Positions 1 to 10,099 of a stretch of DNA of 64,000 nucleotides are shown piece by piece. How positions within the stretch are numbered: the stretch's first letter is position 1; every line of letters begins with the position of its first letter. Below the pieces are notes generated by a model. That model was not told the origin of the DNA. It saw only the letters and a list, made by a program, of their open reading frames with translations, and made no database searches. The DNA comes from Viola odorata (lineage: Eukaryota > Streptophyta > Magnoliopsida > Malpighiales > Violaceae): positions 51,750,564 through 51,814,563 of the forward strand of contig OY829543.1 in the NCBI GenBank assembly GCA_963691705.1. Direction: 5' to 3'. Both the position numbers and the translations under genes were made by a program.

Positions 1-1285
1 CAAGAACTTGATTCAAAGTTCTTTCTTTCTTCCTCCCTAGCTACCACCACCAAGTGTCACCAAACAAAAAAAAAAGAAAAAAAGGGGAGAATAAGAAAAC
101 TATGTGAATACATTTCAAAAGAGAAGAGCATCATGTGGTCTAAGAAAGGAGAGGGAGGGTAGAAAAAGAAAAGGAAAGGAAAGAAAAGAAAGAGAGAGAG
201 TCTTTCTTGGCTGCTGCTGCTGCTGCTTCTGTTCTTTCTTTTGCCTGGTATATACAGCCTTTTTTTCTTCTGAATTCTGCTTTTGGAGCTGTTTGCTAAA
301 CTGGGTTTTTCTTAAATTAGGTACTAATTGCTTTCATTTGATGATTATGATGCTTTTCTGTTGTTGATTCCTCTGCTGAAGAAAAGCTTTTTGTTGTTGT
401 TTGGTCTGATCATACTGTTATTTTCCTGTATCTGCTAATTATGCTTATTCTGTGGAGATCATTAAACAGAATTGTGCATTTTAAAAAGCTTTTTTTTCTT
501 CTGTCAAAGTCCTTTGTGTCTTTGGATCCTTTTATCTGTGTCAGATTTTGTTCTGTTGAAGAGAGTTATACTTATAACTGTCCTCATATCCTAAGGAATT
601 CCTCTTAATTAGGGGATATCTTAATTGTTTGTCTGGGAATTTAGTACCTGAGGATATAGGGAAGTCTCATCATAACCACAGCTCTATCTTTCTGTCTCTC
701 CCTCAATTTTGTTTTTCTTACTTTGGATTCTTACTACCTTGTACAATGAAAATATAGTTTATGAAATATCTTAAGTATGTGTTTTAGAAATTGTTTTCTT
801 TGGCCTTATCTTCTTGTTTTACATAATTATACCATTACTCTAACGTTGACCACTTCTATAATCCTAACAAGTTGAAATTTAATGTCAATTATTTGATTGT
901 GATATAAAAAGATGGGTTTGTCCGTGTTCTGTGGCCTAAATTATCTCTGTATTCAATTGAGATTTGCACTTTTTATCCTGTGTTTGTTTTTTGGTGTTCT
1001 ACATCCAGTGCCTTTTGAGGTTTTGTCATCGACCTTGTTCCGTTAAATTCTTCTTCTCATAGTTATCTTTTTCTGAAGAAAAAAAAAAACTAATTTGTTG
1101 TGATCTTTTGCTGTATGGATATGCATGTTTTCATGTTTCTTTGATTTTCCTTAATCAGTTATGATTTGTCATGCATTTAAAACTTAATCACTTTTTTCAC
1201 CCAACTCATTTTCAGCTCACAACAATTTTAAGCATTCGATTATTTTGATCCAAAGATGACTAATTGTGCAAACTTTCTCATGTAG
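1..1285 (+). other. 5' leader and leader intron of the IQD gene
   Basis: The first 320 bases are CT/GA-rich with transcript-like composition, followed by T-rich intron-like sequence that ends in a good acceptor (TCATGTAG) at 1285, 23 bases before the start codon. A TTAG/GTACTA donor near 320 is the likely partner. An 87-codon open frame at 104-367 is low-complexity (Lys/Arg then Cys/Phe runs) and looks like leader rather than protein, although it could act as an upstream ORF. Confidence 0.5.
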
Positions 1286-1308
1286 GTGAACACAGTAATG
1301 CTTGGAAC

Positions 1309-4287
1309 ATGGGAAAGAAAGGAAGTTGGTTTTCTGCAATCAAGAGGGTCTTTTTGCCGCACTCCAAGGAAAAACTAACCACTGTAAGTGTCTCCTTATG
1401 CTAGATTTGAAAGCAGCTTCTGATAAAAATGAGTTTTATCAAATCTAGAAAGCATTTGTCTGTATCATGTATTGGTGATTATTAGTCTTCCGAATATTTA
1501 GGGAGGAAAAACTATTCGAGATTGTTCCTAAGGTGCTTGGGTAGAGCTTAATTGTAGTCAAAGTAGTGTTTAGTCTAGCACTTCCTGCTACTGAAATCTT
1601 TTTTTGCTGTTTTAGAGGTGAACTTATCTAAGGATGCTAGAAAAAGTTGTAAAAGAAGAGCCACAGTTTTCTGGATGTAAACTATGATCTATGTGTGAGT
1701 TATTGAAGCAAACTATTTATTGGGTACTTTGCTTCTGTCTCGCGAGTAAGAAGATTGCACAGCATGTTTAGAAAGATTTAAGCACTTGTAATGTGTAATG
1801 TTGATGGAATGATCTTGTGTGTTTTAGCAGAACCATATGTAAATGAAATTGTAGTGAAATGATGTCGTAACTTCTTTTTCGCGACTATTCCTCTGCAGGA
1901 ATCATCAGACAAAAAAAGCACTAAAGAAAAGAAGAAGAAGGGACTAGGAAAACGAGAGACATCTTCATTTATTCCGCTTTTCAGAGAACCAAGCAGTATT
2001 GAAAAGATTTTGGATGAGGCTGAAAGAGAGCATAAATTGATTTTCCGGCCTCCTACGCCACCTGAGCAACCAAGAACCCCACTTTTTGTACCTGCCCCTG
2101 CAATAGTTAATTCTCCTAGGGTTCCTTCTCAGAGAGTTACTTCCCCTAGAGCTGCTTCTCCTAGAGCTGCTTCCCCTAGAGCTGCTTTGCCTAATCCTGT
2201 TTCTCCCAAACCTGCTTCGCCTAGAGCTGCATCTCCTAGAGTTGCTTCCCTTCCTAAGGATGTTCCGCGCCATAAAGAAAAATATTACAGACCAGAACCG
2301 ACTTTAAGGAACCGTCATGCTTCTGCCACCAAGATCCAAGCTGCCTATAGAGGCTATGTTGTAAGCTTCTATTTCCCTTAAAATGCTTACATGAAAGAAA
2401 AACACTTGCTGTCATTTATCAAATGATAAAAACTTTCTGTGAAATGAATGAAAATTTGACCATGTCAAGATACGAAGCAATGCATGAGGACCCCCCCCAG
2501 GTGGTGATATATTCCACAATATAAAATATTATAGAAAAGTTTGTTGGTATAATGATGTACAAGTTTTCACGTCTGTAAGAAGACTCGGTCAAATTGAAGT
2601 AAGATGTTTGCTGACTAGTTTTCAGTATCCCAATTTAAGTTCCAATGGTAGGTTATGTAAGGAGACGATGAATTATGTGGGATCTCTCAAATAAATTCCA
2701 TTGTGGTTCTGCCACTTGCATGATATAGTAAACTATGTGATTGCAATGCTTTTTCTTTTTCCAACTGACACATTGTGGTAATTGTCATGAAGGCGAGAAG
2801 GAGCTTTAGAGCCTTGAAGGGTCTAGTCAGACTTCAAGGAGTGGTAAGAGGTCAGAGCGTGAAGAGGCAAACAGCGAATGCAATGAAATACATGCAGCTT
2901 TTGGTGCGAGTCCAATCTCAGATTCAGTCACGGAGAATCCAGATGTTAGAAAACCAAGCACGACATCAAGCTCAGAACAGGAATGATAAGGAAGTGGAGA
3001 GCACCTTGGGAAAATGGGGCCTAGCTGTAAGTCCATCGGTTACTTTTGCTCCAATTACGTATCAACATTTTTAACCTCTGATCTGTCCCATTGCATTCTA
3101 TTGTGTGTAAAAATCACCAGAGTTTTGATTGACATGCTAAGCAGTTTAGCCCTTTCGAATTAAGAAGTTGGTGCATTCCTTTTGATCTTAGAGATGCTAA
3201 GTGAAGATTTAAACCCGAAATGTAACTCTCATTTTAAGTTGGGGAATTTGTGTAGTCTGAGGCAGGTGATAACGAAGATTGGGAAGACAGCGTGCTAACA
3301 AAAGAGGAAATCGAGGCAAGGATGCAGAGGAAAGTGGAGGCAGTTGTCAAGAGAGAGAGGGCCATGGCCTATGCTTATTCTCACCAGGTATCTTCCATAG
3401 CTGACCCTAACGACCTCCTAAAATAGCATATCTACTCTTGTTCTAGTGCTCAACTATTAAACTGTTCTACATTTCTTTTCTCATATTAATGGCTAGTGAC
3501 TAGGGATGATTCCTTATTGAACACATCTTAGCATTTCTTTTCATTCTGTTGGCAGTTGTGGAAAGCAACTCCAAAATCTGCTCAATCCGCTGTGCCAGAT
3601 ATCCGTTCCAATGGATTCCCGTGGTGGTGGAACTGGTTAGAACGTCAGATTCCAGCGACAAACCCTCCTGAAAGCCAAGCTGTTAGGAATTTTCAAATTA
3701 CACCCCCAAGGGCACATTCTGAATTGAAGCCTAGCCCTCGGCCCTCGTCATTCAACATCAAACAACAAAGTTTTGGATTTGACAACCTGGATACTCCAAC
3801 GCCGAGATCGTCAAAATCAACAGCATTCGTGTCTACAAGACCGGCTCGAACTCCTTTACATAGAACACCTCAAGGCAACAGCCCAAGCTTGTCAAAATAT
3901 TCAAGACCAAGAGCTAGCGGAGCTGGTTCTCCGTTCAATTTACCATTGAAGGATGATGACAGCCTTACAAGCTGCCCGCCGTTCTCAGTCCCGAACTACA
4001 TGGCTCCTACTGCTTCAGCTAAAGCCAAAGTAAGAGCTACTAGTAACCCTAAGGAGAGATTTCCAGGGACTCCAAGCAGTGAAAAGAGGAGGCTTTCATT
4101 TCCTCTAACACAAGGCATTGGGTCATTCAAGTGGAACAAAGGCTCCTTGTTTTCCGGCAAGGATTCAAGTTCCCAAGCAGGATTAGATAAACATCAGTCA
4201 CTTCAATCCATCGGAAACTTGAGCGTGGATTCAACGGTTTCGATGCCCGCTGAGATTGGACGCAGGCCATTTAACAGATTCGTGTGA
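1309..4287 (+). CDS. IQ-domain (IQD) calmodulin-binding protein, IQD13/14-like
   Basis: Five coding exons join in frame: 1309-1383, 1899-2360, 2793-3026, 3256-3387 and 3556-4287, giving 544 residues. The start is the ATG of MGKKGSWFSAIKR, just after an acceptor at 1285, so at least one leader intron lies upstream. Residues 100-145 form a Ser-Pro-Arg-Ala-Ala repeat. The IQ67 core spans the exon 2/3 junction, with ATKIQAAYRGYV at residues 168-179 followed by ARRSFRALKGLVRLQG. This phase-0 intron inside the IQ core is typical of IQDs. A tryptophan-rich FPWWWNWLERQ segment lies near the start of exon 5, and the tail is basic and Ser/Pro-rich. Family knowledge: IQDs bind calmodulin and associate with microtubules, plasma membrane or nucleus as scaffolds. 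The IQD13/14 subgroup is judged from memory of the N-terminus and exon layout. A poly(A)-like AATAAA occurs near 4412. Confidence 0.93.
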
Positions 4288-4429
4288 TTCCTCTTTTGTA
4301 CGTCTTTAACATGTTTGTTCGCTTCTTTCTTCTCTCCTTTTCTTCTTGGTGTTGTTTGGTTGAGTGTAATGGTGATATTGTGATTCACAAATTACTAATG
4401 TAATGTAAAATAATAAACGAACAGATAGG

Positions 4430-6589
4430 AAATGATGGTTTGAATTGGAACACGTCTGGGGTTTCATTCTTCTATATAAAAAGAAAAAAAAAAGTTTGGG
4501 GTCTTCCTCTTTTTTAACTTTTGGAACAATATTAATGAAATATTTTGAATATAATATAATTATGTGTCCAAATATAATAGATAAAAAAAAGTGAAAGTGA
4601 CAGGAAAAATAGAAAAAGAGAGTAAGGCATAGTATGGGAGAAGGGATTGGGGTGGAAAGGAAAGGAAGGGAAAGTAAATTTTTAAACTTGAAAAAAAATG
4701 TAGAAGGGAATGAGAGGGAATGCAGGGGAAAGGAAAGGAAATAAATTGTGAAAATTTCCTTCCTGACCCATAAAATATTTCCTCCCAGTGGGAGAAAAAG
4801 GAAGGAAATTAGAAACAAGAATCATTATTCTCGTAAATACCCGCTTTCTTGTTCTTCCATCTTTCTTCATTTTTCTTCCCTTTTTCCTGGTCTCGTTCCG
4901 GCGCCGGAACGTCTCCACTGATTTTGTGGCTGGCTGCTGGTTTCGGGCTGCTGGTCGCCGTTTGGCTGCAGGTCTGTGCTTGTGGGGAGTTGCAGGTTTT
5001 GATAGGCTGGAGGAGGAGGAAGAAGAAGGAGGGTTGGTTGTTTTGCTTGAAACGTGAGCAGGCCCATTAGGAAGGTAAGTTGGTGGCTTGGGTTTGTGGC
5101 TGGGCTGGCTCCTGGATTGGTTAGTGGGCCGGCCCAATGACTGCTGCTGGTTAGTTAATTATTTTGAATATAGCTAATAATAGTTAGTTAATTATTTGAA
5201 AAATATAATTACTCAAATTCAATCTAATTGAATATAGCTAATAATTTGTTATAAGGGTAAAATGGTAAAAGTCATTAAATTTCCTTTCCTTTCCATCCAT
5301 GTTGTCATACATAAATATTAAAATTTTCTTCCTTTTCCCTTCGTGTATAAAAGATGCAGCCATACAAAGGAATTTTTCTACAAGTTCCTTTCCTCTCCTT
5401 TCCTCTCCTTTCCTTTCCTTTCCCTAGTTAAACTTCCCCTCTTTTCCTTCGTGCACTTTAGTTCTCATACTAAGCATAAGAGATGATAAAAATGATAGAA
5501 AAAATGACAAGTAAAATGTATAACGAATATGAGAGAATAAATGACGGAGAATGGTTATAGTTATATAAATAAACAATGTTATTGAAAAAGTTAGAATCAT
5601 TTGTACGGTAAAAAATATATCATAATGGTAAATTCATGTTAAAATAATCGAATTTGAAACATTCCCCTACAAACTTTGTGTTAGATTGCGATAAGGAATC
5701 ACTCTCCCCCGGAATCCAACATTCCTTGACCCTCTTAACTTTCCAAAAAAATGGGGGAAAGTGATTTTTTAGCTAGGAGGTGTGTAGAGTGATTTTTTTT
5801 ATGCAAGAAAAACTATTTTTTATTTAAATTACATATTTGTTCCTTCATACTAACATTATTTTAAGAAAGAAAGAAAAAACTTGTTCCCCTCTCTCTTAGT
5901 TTTAGTTTCTATTTGTTTACATGTGTTATTTTTTTAGTTTCATATTTTTTTAATATTTAAATTTTAATTTTTTTCTAAAATTTCTCATTTTTTATGTTTC
6001 AGATTTTTTTTTTAAAGTTTTGGTATATTTTTTAAGCTGCATATTATTTTTTAAATCTTTTTTAAGTTTGATAAAAATATATATTCTGAAGGTTGGATAA
6101 AAAAGGTTCATAAAGCTAAATTTTTTAATCCATCCATTAACCAACCCCTTGCAATAATGAAGAATTTAAAAACTTATTTGATATTTTAATTGTTGAAAAA
6201 TAGATAACTAAATAGAGACAGTCCATGATAAAGTACATATAGACAAAAATAATTAGACGCCTAACAAGATAACAAAGACACAAATATAAAAAAAGAAGAT
6301 AAAAGTAGTCATTTTTTTTAACTTTCCTTGAGTATTCTTAAGTACAAAACAAACACAATAATGTTACTTCCCCGAGAATTTTAAATCTCAGCCAAACATA
6401 AAAAACTAACATTCTCCTCAATCAATCTTCCGGGTATCACTCTTTCAGTGAGTGATTTTAAAGGAAAAAATAACATTCCGTAAACCAAACGCTACCTAAA
6501 GAAATATGACTAAGGAGGTATATTACATACACCCACCACTTGGTGGGCTCATCCACTCCATGTCATTTGTACAGTAGATCCCTTACTAA
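4430..6589. other. Intergenic, AT-rich, with a polypurine/polypyrimidine-bordered GC-rich island
   Basis: No gene is recognised. At 4620-4750 the + strand is almost purely purine (GGAAAGGAAAGG tracts). At 5280-5450 it is pyrimidine-rich (CCTTTCCTCTCC tracts), so the two borders are roughly complementary. Between them, about 4890-5150 is strikingly GC-rich compared with the surroundings. A direct repeat of TTGAATATAGCTAATAAT occurs near 5164 and 5229. This could be a degraded DNA transposon carrying a captured fragment. I see no clean target duplication. From 5450 to 6589 I see only AT-rich sequence. Confidence 0.35.
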
Positions 6590-6591
6590 TA

Positions 6592-6849
6592 CTCTCTTTG
6601 GTCTTTATTAATTAACTTTCTGAAATAGTAGATAAAGTTAAAATAATAATTTTTGGACCACATTTTCTTGACTGTAATTTTCAATTTATCCATTTTTATA
6701 GTATAATTATAATAATACTATTGTATCAAATTAATTGGTTGGGTAAAAAAACTAAGACAGAGCAGAAGTCATAATTATGACTCAAAACGATAGTTAATTT
6801 GGACCACATTTTCAGTAGGAAAATGACAGTTATTGAAAACCGGAGGGAG
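6592..6849. mobile_element. Stowaway-like (Tc1/mariner) MITE, 258 bp
   Basis: The element is flanked by TA on both sides (6590-6591 and 6850-6851). The left end CTCTCTTTGGTCTTTATTAA is an imperfect inverted copy of the right end, which read inward is CTCCCTCCGGTTTTCAATAA. The CTCCCTCCG terminus, TA target and length near 260 bp are standard for plant Stowaway elements. It has no coding capacity. Confidence 0.8.
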
Positions 6850-7273
6850 TATAATTTTATGATAAATTTTATATTAAAAAAATCCATGTTACTCTTTATT
6901 TCAAATTATCATTTTATGCCATTATTATCATGCTATTTATTAGGGAAGGCAATGGAGCGGGTATGGAGCGGGTAAGGCACTATTCATACCCGCACCCGCG
7001 CGGTGCGGGTAAAAGGAGACAAATTATACCCGCGAATTACCCGCGGATTACCCGCGAATACCCGCAATTTTTTTACAATACAATAGTTAATAAGTTATAA
7101 TTAACTCAAGTAAATATTGATATTGAACTATACAATTAACTCAAGTAAATATAAGGAGTACGTTTAACAAATATCTAGCACACGTCAAAACTCAAAAAGT
7201 GTCGAATAAATATAAATATTCAAGTATCGAATATGACTTATGAGCAGAACATATACATATAACTATACAATTG

Positions 7274-7480
7274 TAATTGGTAGTATGTTTTTTTCTTTAT
7301 TCTCCTTATTTAAAATGTTATGCATATAATTTTAATTGTAATCGGTAGTATGTTATTATTCTTCTTATTAAAAGTTTATGCATATATTTTTAATTTTAAT
7401 TGGTAGTATGTTTTTTTCCTTATTCTCCTTATTTAAAATGTTATGCATATAATTTTAATTTTAATTGGTAGTATGTTTTT
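7274..7480. repeat. Tandem repeat of about 60 bp inside the hAT element
   Basis: The motif GGTAGTATGTT recurs at about 7279, 7344, 7402 and 7466. Each copy is followed by a T-rich stretch, an (A)TGTTATGCATATA-type segment and TTTTAATT. The units are 58-65 bp, with three full copies and one partial. It lies wholly inside the transposon. Confidence 0.8.
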
Positions 7481-7623
7481 GTTAATTAATTAGGATAAAT
7501 TAAGTATTGTAATTCTTTAAAATAGCTGAATTTAGTATTAATATTATTTTGCAACTAACTACAAAATGGAATAACAATAATACTACCGTATATCTAAGTT
7601 TTAGTGCAAAGAGAGACAAGTAA

Positions 7624-7694
7624 TTGCTTGTAGTCCAACGGTTAGAATATTGCCTTCCAAGCAATATACCCAGGTTTGAATCCTGGTGGATGCA
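7624..7694 (+). tRNA. tRNA-Gly(UCC)-like sequence, probable pseudogene, inside the hAT element
   Basis: The anticodon arm is perfect: stem ATTGC/GCAAT at 7649-7653 and 7661-7665, loop CTTCCAA, anticodon TCC at 7656-7658. The T arm is also perfect: five pairs, CCAGG/CCTGG, with a seven-base loop TTTGAAT. The A box TAGTCCAACGG matches consensus. The B box is GGTTTGAATCC, with T at the normally invariant C56. The acceptor stem (TTGCTTG against TGGATGC) is badly mispaired, with several mismatches and wobbles. The D stem is damaged, and one base seems missing between the D and anticodon arms. From memory of plant tRNA-Gly(UCC) the middle of the molecule is nearly intact while the ends have decayed. 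I infer a captured, non-functional copy. Confidence 0.7.
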
Positions 7695-7892
7695 TATTAA
7701 GGACATGTATATTTATTTTGCGCGGGTATTTAATACCCGCACTGCGGGTATTTAATACCCGCACTGCGGGTATTTAGTGCGGGTTGCGGGTGCGGGTAAA
7801 TCCATACCCGCAAAATACCCGCAAAGTGCGGGTAATACCCACCCGCAATTGCGGGTATCCGGCGGGTGCAAATTGCCTTCCCTACTATTTAT

Positions 7893-8748
7893 GAAATTAG
7901 GAAATTTTAATTGAGTTGAAAAAGAGAATATAGCCCGTGGGAGAGGTTAATTGATACTTCCTTCGATTTTAATAGTATTTTTTAGCTATAATTACACAGA
8001 ATAAGGTAATCATTAATTCACTTATAAATACACTCCACTAATTATCTCTTTTCGCTATATTAATTACTTCACTTTAAATTGACTAATAAAAAATTAACTT
8101 GTTTTAAATTGATTGGATTAGATTTTGTAACTTATGAAAAAGATAAAAATTATAATTAAAAAGCACAAACTAATCTCTTAGAAATTATAAATACGATAAA
8201 TAATTACAAATAATTTTTTTACCAAAATAAATAACTATAAAAAATGAATGAGAGTAAAAATATATGAAAGGTAGGGTTTAATTTGAAACTTAATGAATAA
8301 AAATATGTAGACACGCGGTGTTACCCATCGGCTCCAATGACAGATGGATGCGGTACCGGTACGAATCTATGGGCTCTCGAAAATGTTTTTTTCCCTTTTT
8401 TTTATTTGAAAGCTATGGGCTTCCAACCCGCTAGCAGTTATTCCTATGGACCACTAATTTCAAAAACTGATTTCTCATTTCTGAAATAGTTATGGTCGAT
8501 TTGGCTCCTATCTATGACTATGAGATTTTTAATATCATTCGCTCTTTTATAAATGTTGCTTCCCATTGTTTTAGATAGGAATATAGACTGGTTTCGGGAG
8601 ATTGAGTTCCGTGATTTAATATTATTTCCCTCCCCTAGAGTACGTGACACTCTCTAAAATTTGCTCTCCGGGGTCGGTCTTAGAAAATTAGAGATCGACC
8701 TGTGTTTTCCTCAATTTTGCCTATTTATGCCAGCCTGAAACTTTCTCG
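7893..8748. other. Intergenic, AT-rich, no gene seen
   Basis: No supported ORF, RNA gene or complete transposon is visible. A CTTCCTTCG motif near 7955 resembles a Stowaway terminus, but no matching second end was found. Confidence 0.4.
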
Positions 8749-8878
8749 GTGGATGTACCTATATTATGATTTAGGATGATGACACGTGCCCAAAAGTGTT
8801 AAGAATAATGATATTCTAGCACGATTTGGGGCACGTGTTATCATCTTAGATCATGATGTAGGTAGATCATAATGCACC
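8749..8878. repeat. Short foldback (MITE-like) with a G-box in each arm
   Basis: The 35-nt arms at 8757-8791 and 8829-8863 are inverted copies with about five mismatches. Each arm ends in ACACGTGCCC or its complement, so each carries a CACGTG G-box core. Weaker pairing extends outwards (GGTGGATG against CATAATGCACCC). The loop is 37 nt. No target duplication was defined. Confidence 0.6.
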
Positions 8879-8879
8879 C

Positions 8880-9900
8880 AAGTTTTTTCCACACACCATC
8901 TCGGGTTGCTCGTTTATTTTTATATGTATCCAACTTATCGGGGAAAAACTATACCTCAACTAATAAAAATTTGCAAATCTACCTTTATTTTTCTCATTTT
9001 TTTCTACACCTTATATTTTATAACCACAAACCAAACATAAATAATATGATGTTCAATAAATAAATAAATACAAGTTCTTAATATATTAAGAACATTTAGA
9101 CCTCACAGTTGTCTTAATCGTAACCTTCGATAATTTTTGCTATAAAAAAAAGATAATTAGCTACACATGAACATAATTAAATTCTCATTAACCCTATCTG
9201 CAAATAAGAAGTAAATAGATACTAATTAATAGTATCTAAAATCCTAAATAGATAGAAAAAATAGGATAAAATATGAATTATGTGCACTCTATTAGAGGTT
9301 TTTTATGCTATAGCTTCTAAAATATTCAACTTTGGTCCTTATAATTCTACAACTTCCAATTTGAAACTCTATAGTTTATAAAATTACAATTTTGACATCC
9401 ATATAGTACTTTAAAATAATAATAAAATTTGAAAAAAAAATAAAAATAAACTTTTTATTATAGTATGCACTATTACATTTGTTACGTTTTTCATCTAACT
9501 TGTATATTATTTTTTTAAAAATTTTAACCATGAAGAAACAATAAAGTGTAAATTGATGAAAACTGAAAAACTATATAAATCATAGACTTTTTTTTATTTA
9601 TCTTACCCTAAAATTAACTTAATCTATATTTTATTTTGATAATTACTTATAAAAATAGAATTGTTTATTTAGGCAGAATTCAGATTCGAATTCTCTTCGT
9701 CATAGGATTACATTTTTATAGCATTGTCTAAGGCTACATGTATTAATCTTTACATTTAATACATACCAAAAATAGAAATAGAAATTGTAAAAAGAGGTGG
9801 GTAGTTTTGTAATTTAATTATCCGAAGGGTAGTAATGTAATAAGAGTAGAGTTAAGGGAGGGTCATTTATATTTTATAGTGGAAGAGGAGGTGCTGAAGG
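8880..9900. other. Intergenic / upstream of stearoyl-ACP desaturase
   Basis: AT-rich throughout. About 9290-9480 resembles, more loosely, the AT-rich dispersed repeat found at 25.7 and 50.2 kb. No gene is visible. Confidence 0.4.
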
Positions 9901-9901
9901 C

Positions 9902-9908
9902 TATAAAA
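9902..9908 (+). promoter_or_regulatory. TATA box of the desaturase gene
   Basis: TATAAAA in the context GGCTATAAAACCCC, about 190 bases upstream of the start codon. It is followed by a pyrimidine-rich leader typical of a plant mRNA 5' end, so the inferred start site is near 9935. Confidence 0.65.
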
Positions 9909-10099
9909 CCCCGTTTTATTGAAGAGCTTTACAATTGTCTCTGTGCCTCTTTTTTCTGTGTTTCATTTCTCTCCTTTCATTCCTTCTTCTCACTTCTGTG
10001 GTGGGAGGAAACTCAGGTTCCCATTTGCGACAAAAATTAAGAACACAGAAGAAGCCAAAAAAGCAAAACCGCAAGTACACACACCTAAGAACAACCACA

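Larger units (their letters stand above)
6941..7884. mobile_element. Non-autonomous hAT-family element, 944 bp
   Basis: A perfect 8-bp target duplication, CTATTTAT, flanks the element (6933-6940 and 7885-7892). The termini are inverted: TAGGGAAGGCAAT at the left and ATTGCCTTCCCTA at the right. Both subterminal regions (6954-7070 and 7715-7870) are packed with GCGGGT/ACCCGC motifs in both orientations, the kind of subterminal array hAT transposases bind. The interior is AT-rich, with no transposase. It contains tandem repeats of about 60 bp and a tRNA-Gly-like sequence. The intact duplication suggests a fairly recent insertion. Confidence 0.92.

Noticed and set aside
1965..2273. 102-residue Arg/Ser-rich minus-strand frame
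   Set aside because: Antisense shadow of the Ser-Pro-Arg-Ala repeat of the IQD exon 2.
4306..5137. Overlapping long frames of 151-170 residues rich in Phe/Leu or Ser/Pro
   Set aside because: Low-complexity translations of polypurine/polypyrimidine tracts, with no family similarity or splice context.
7500..7706. 68-residue minus-strand frame containing IHQDSNLGILLGRQYSNR
   Set aside because: It is the antisense translation of the tRNA-Gly-like sequence (the well-known tRNA artefact) inside the hAT element, not a protein.
7951..8250. Possible fifth Stowaway MITE starting at CTTCCTTCG
   Set aside because: No matching inverted terminus with TA could be found.
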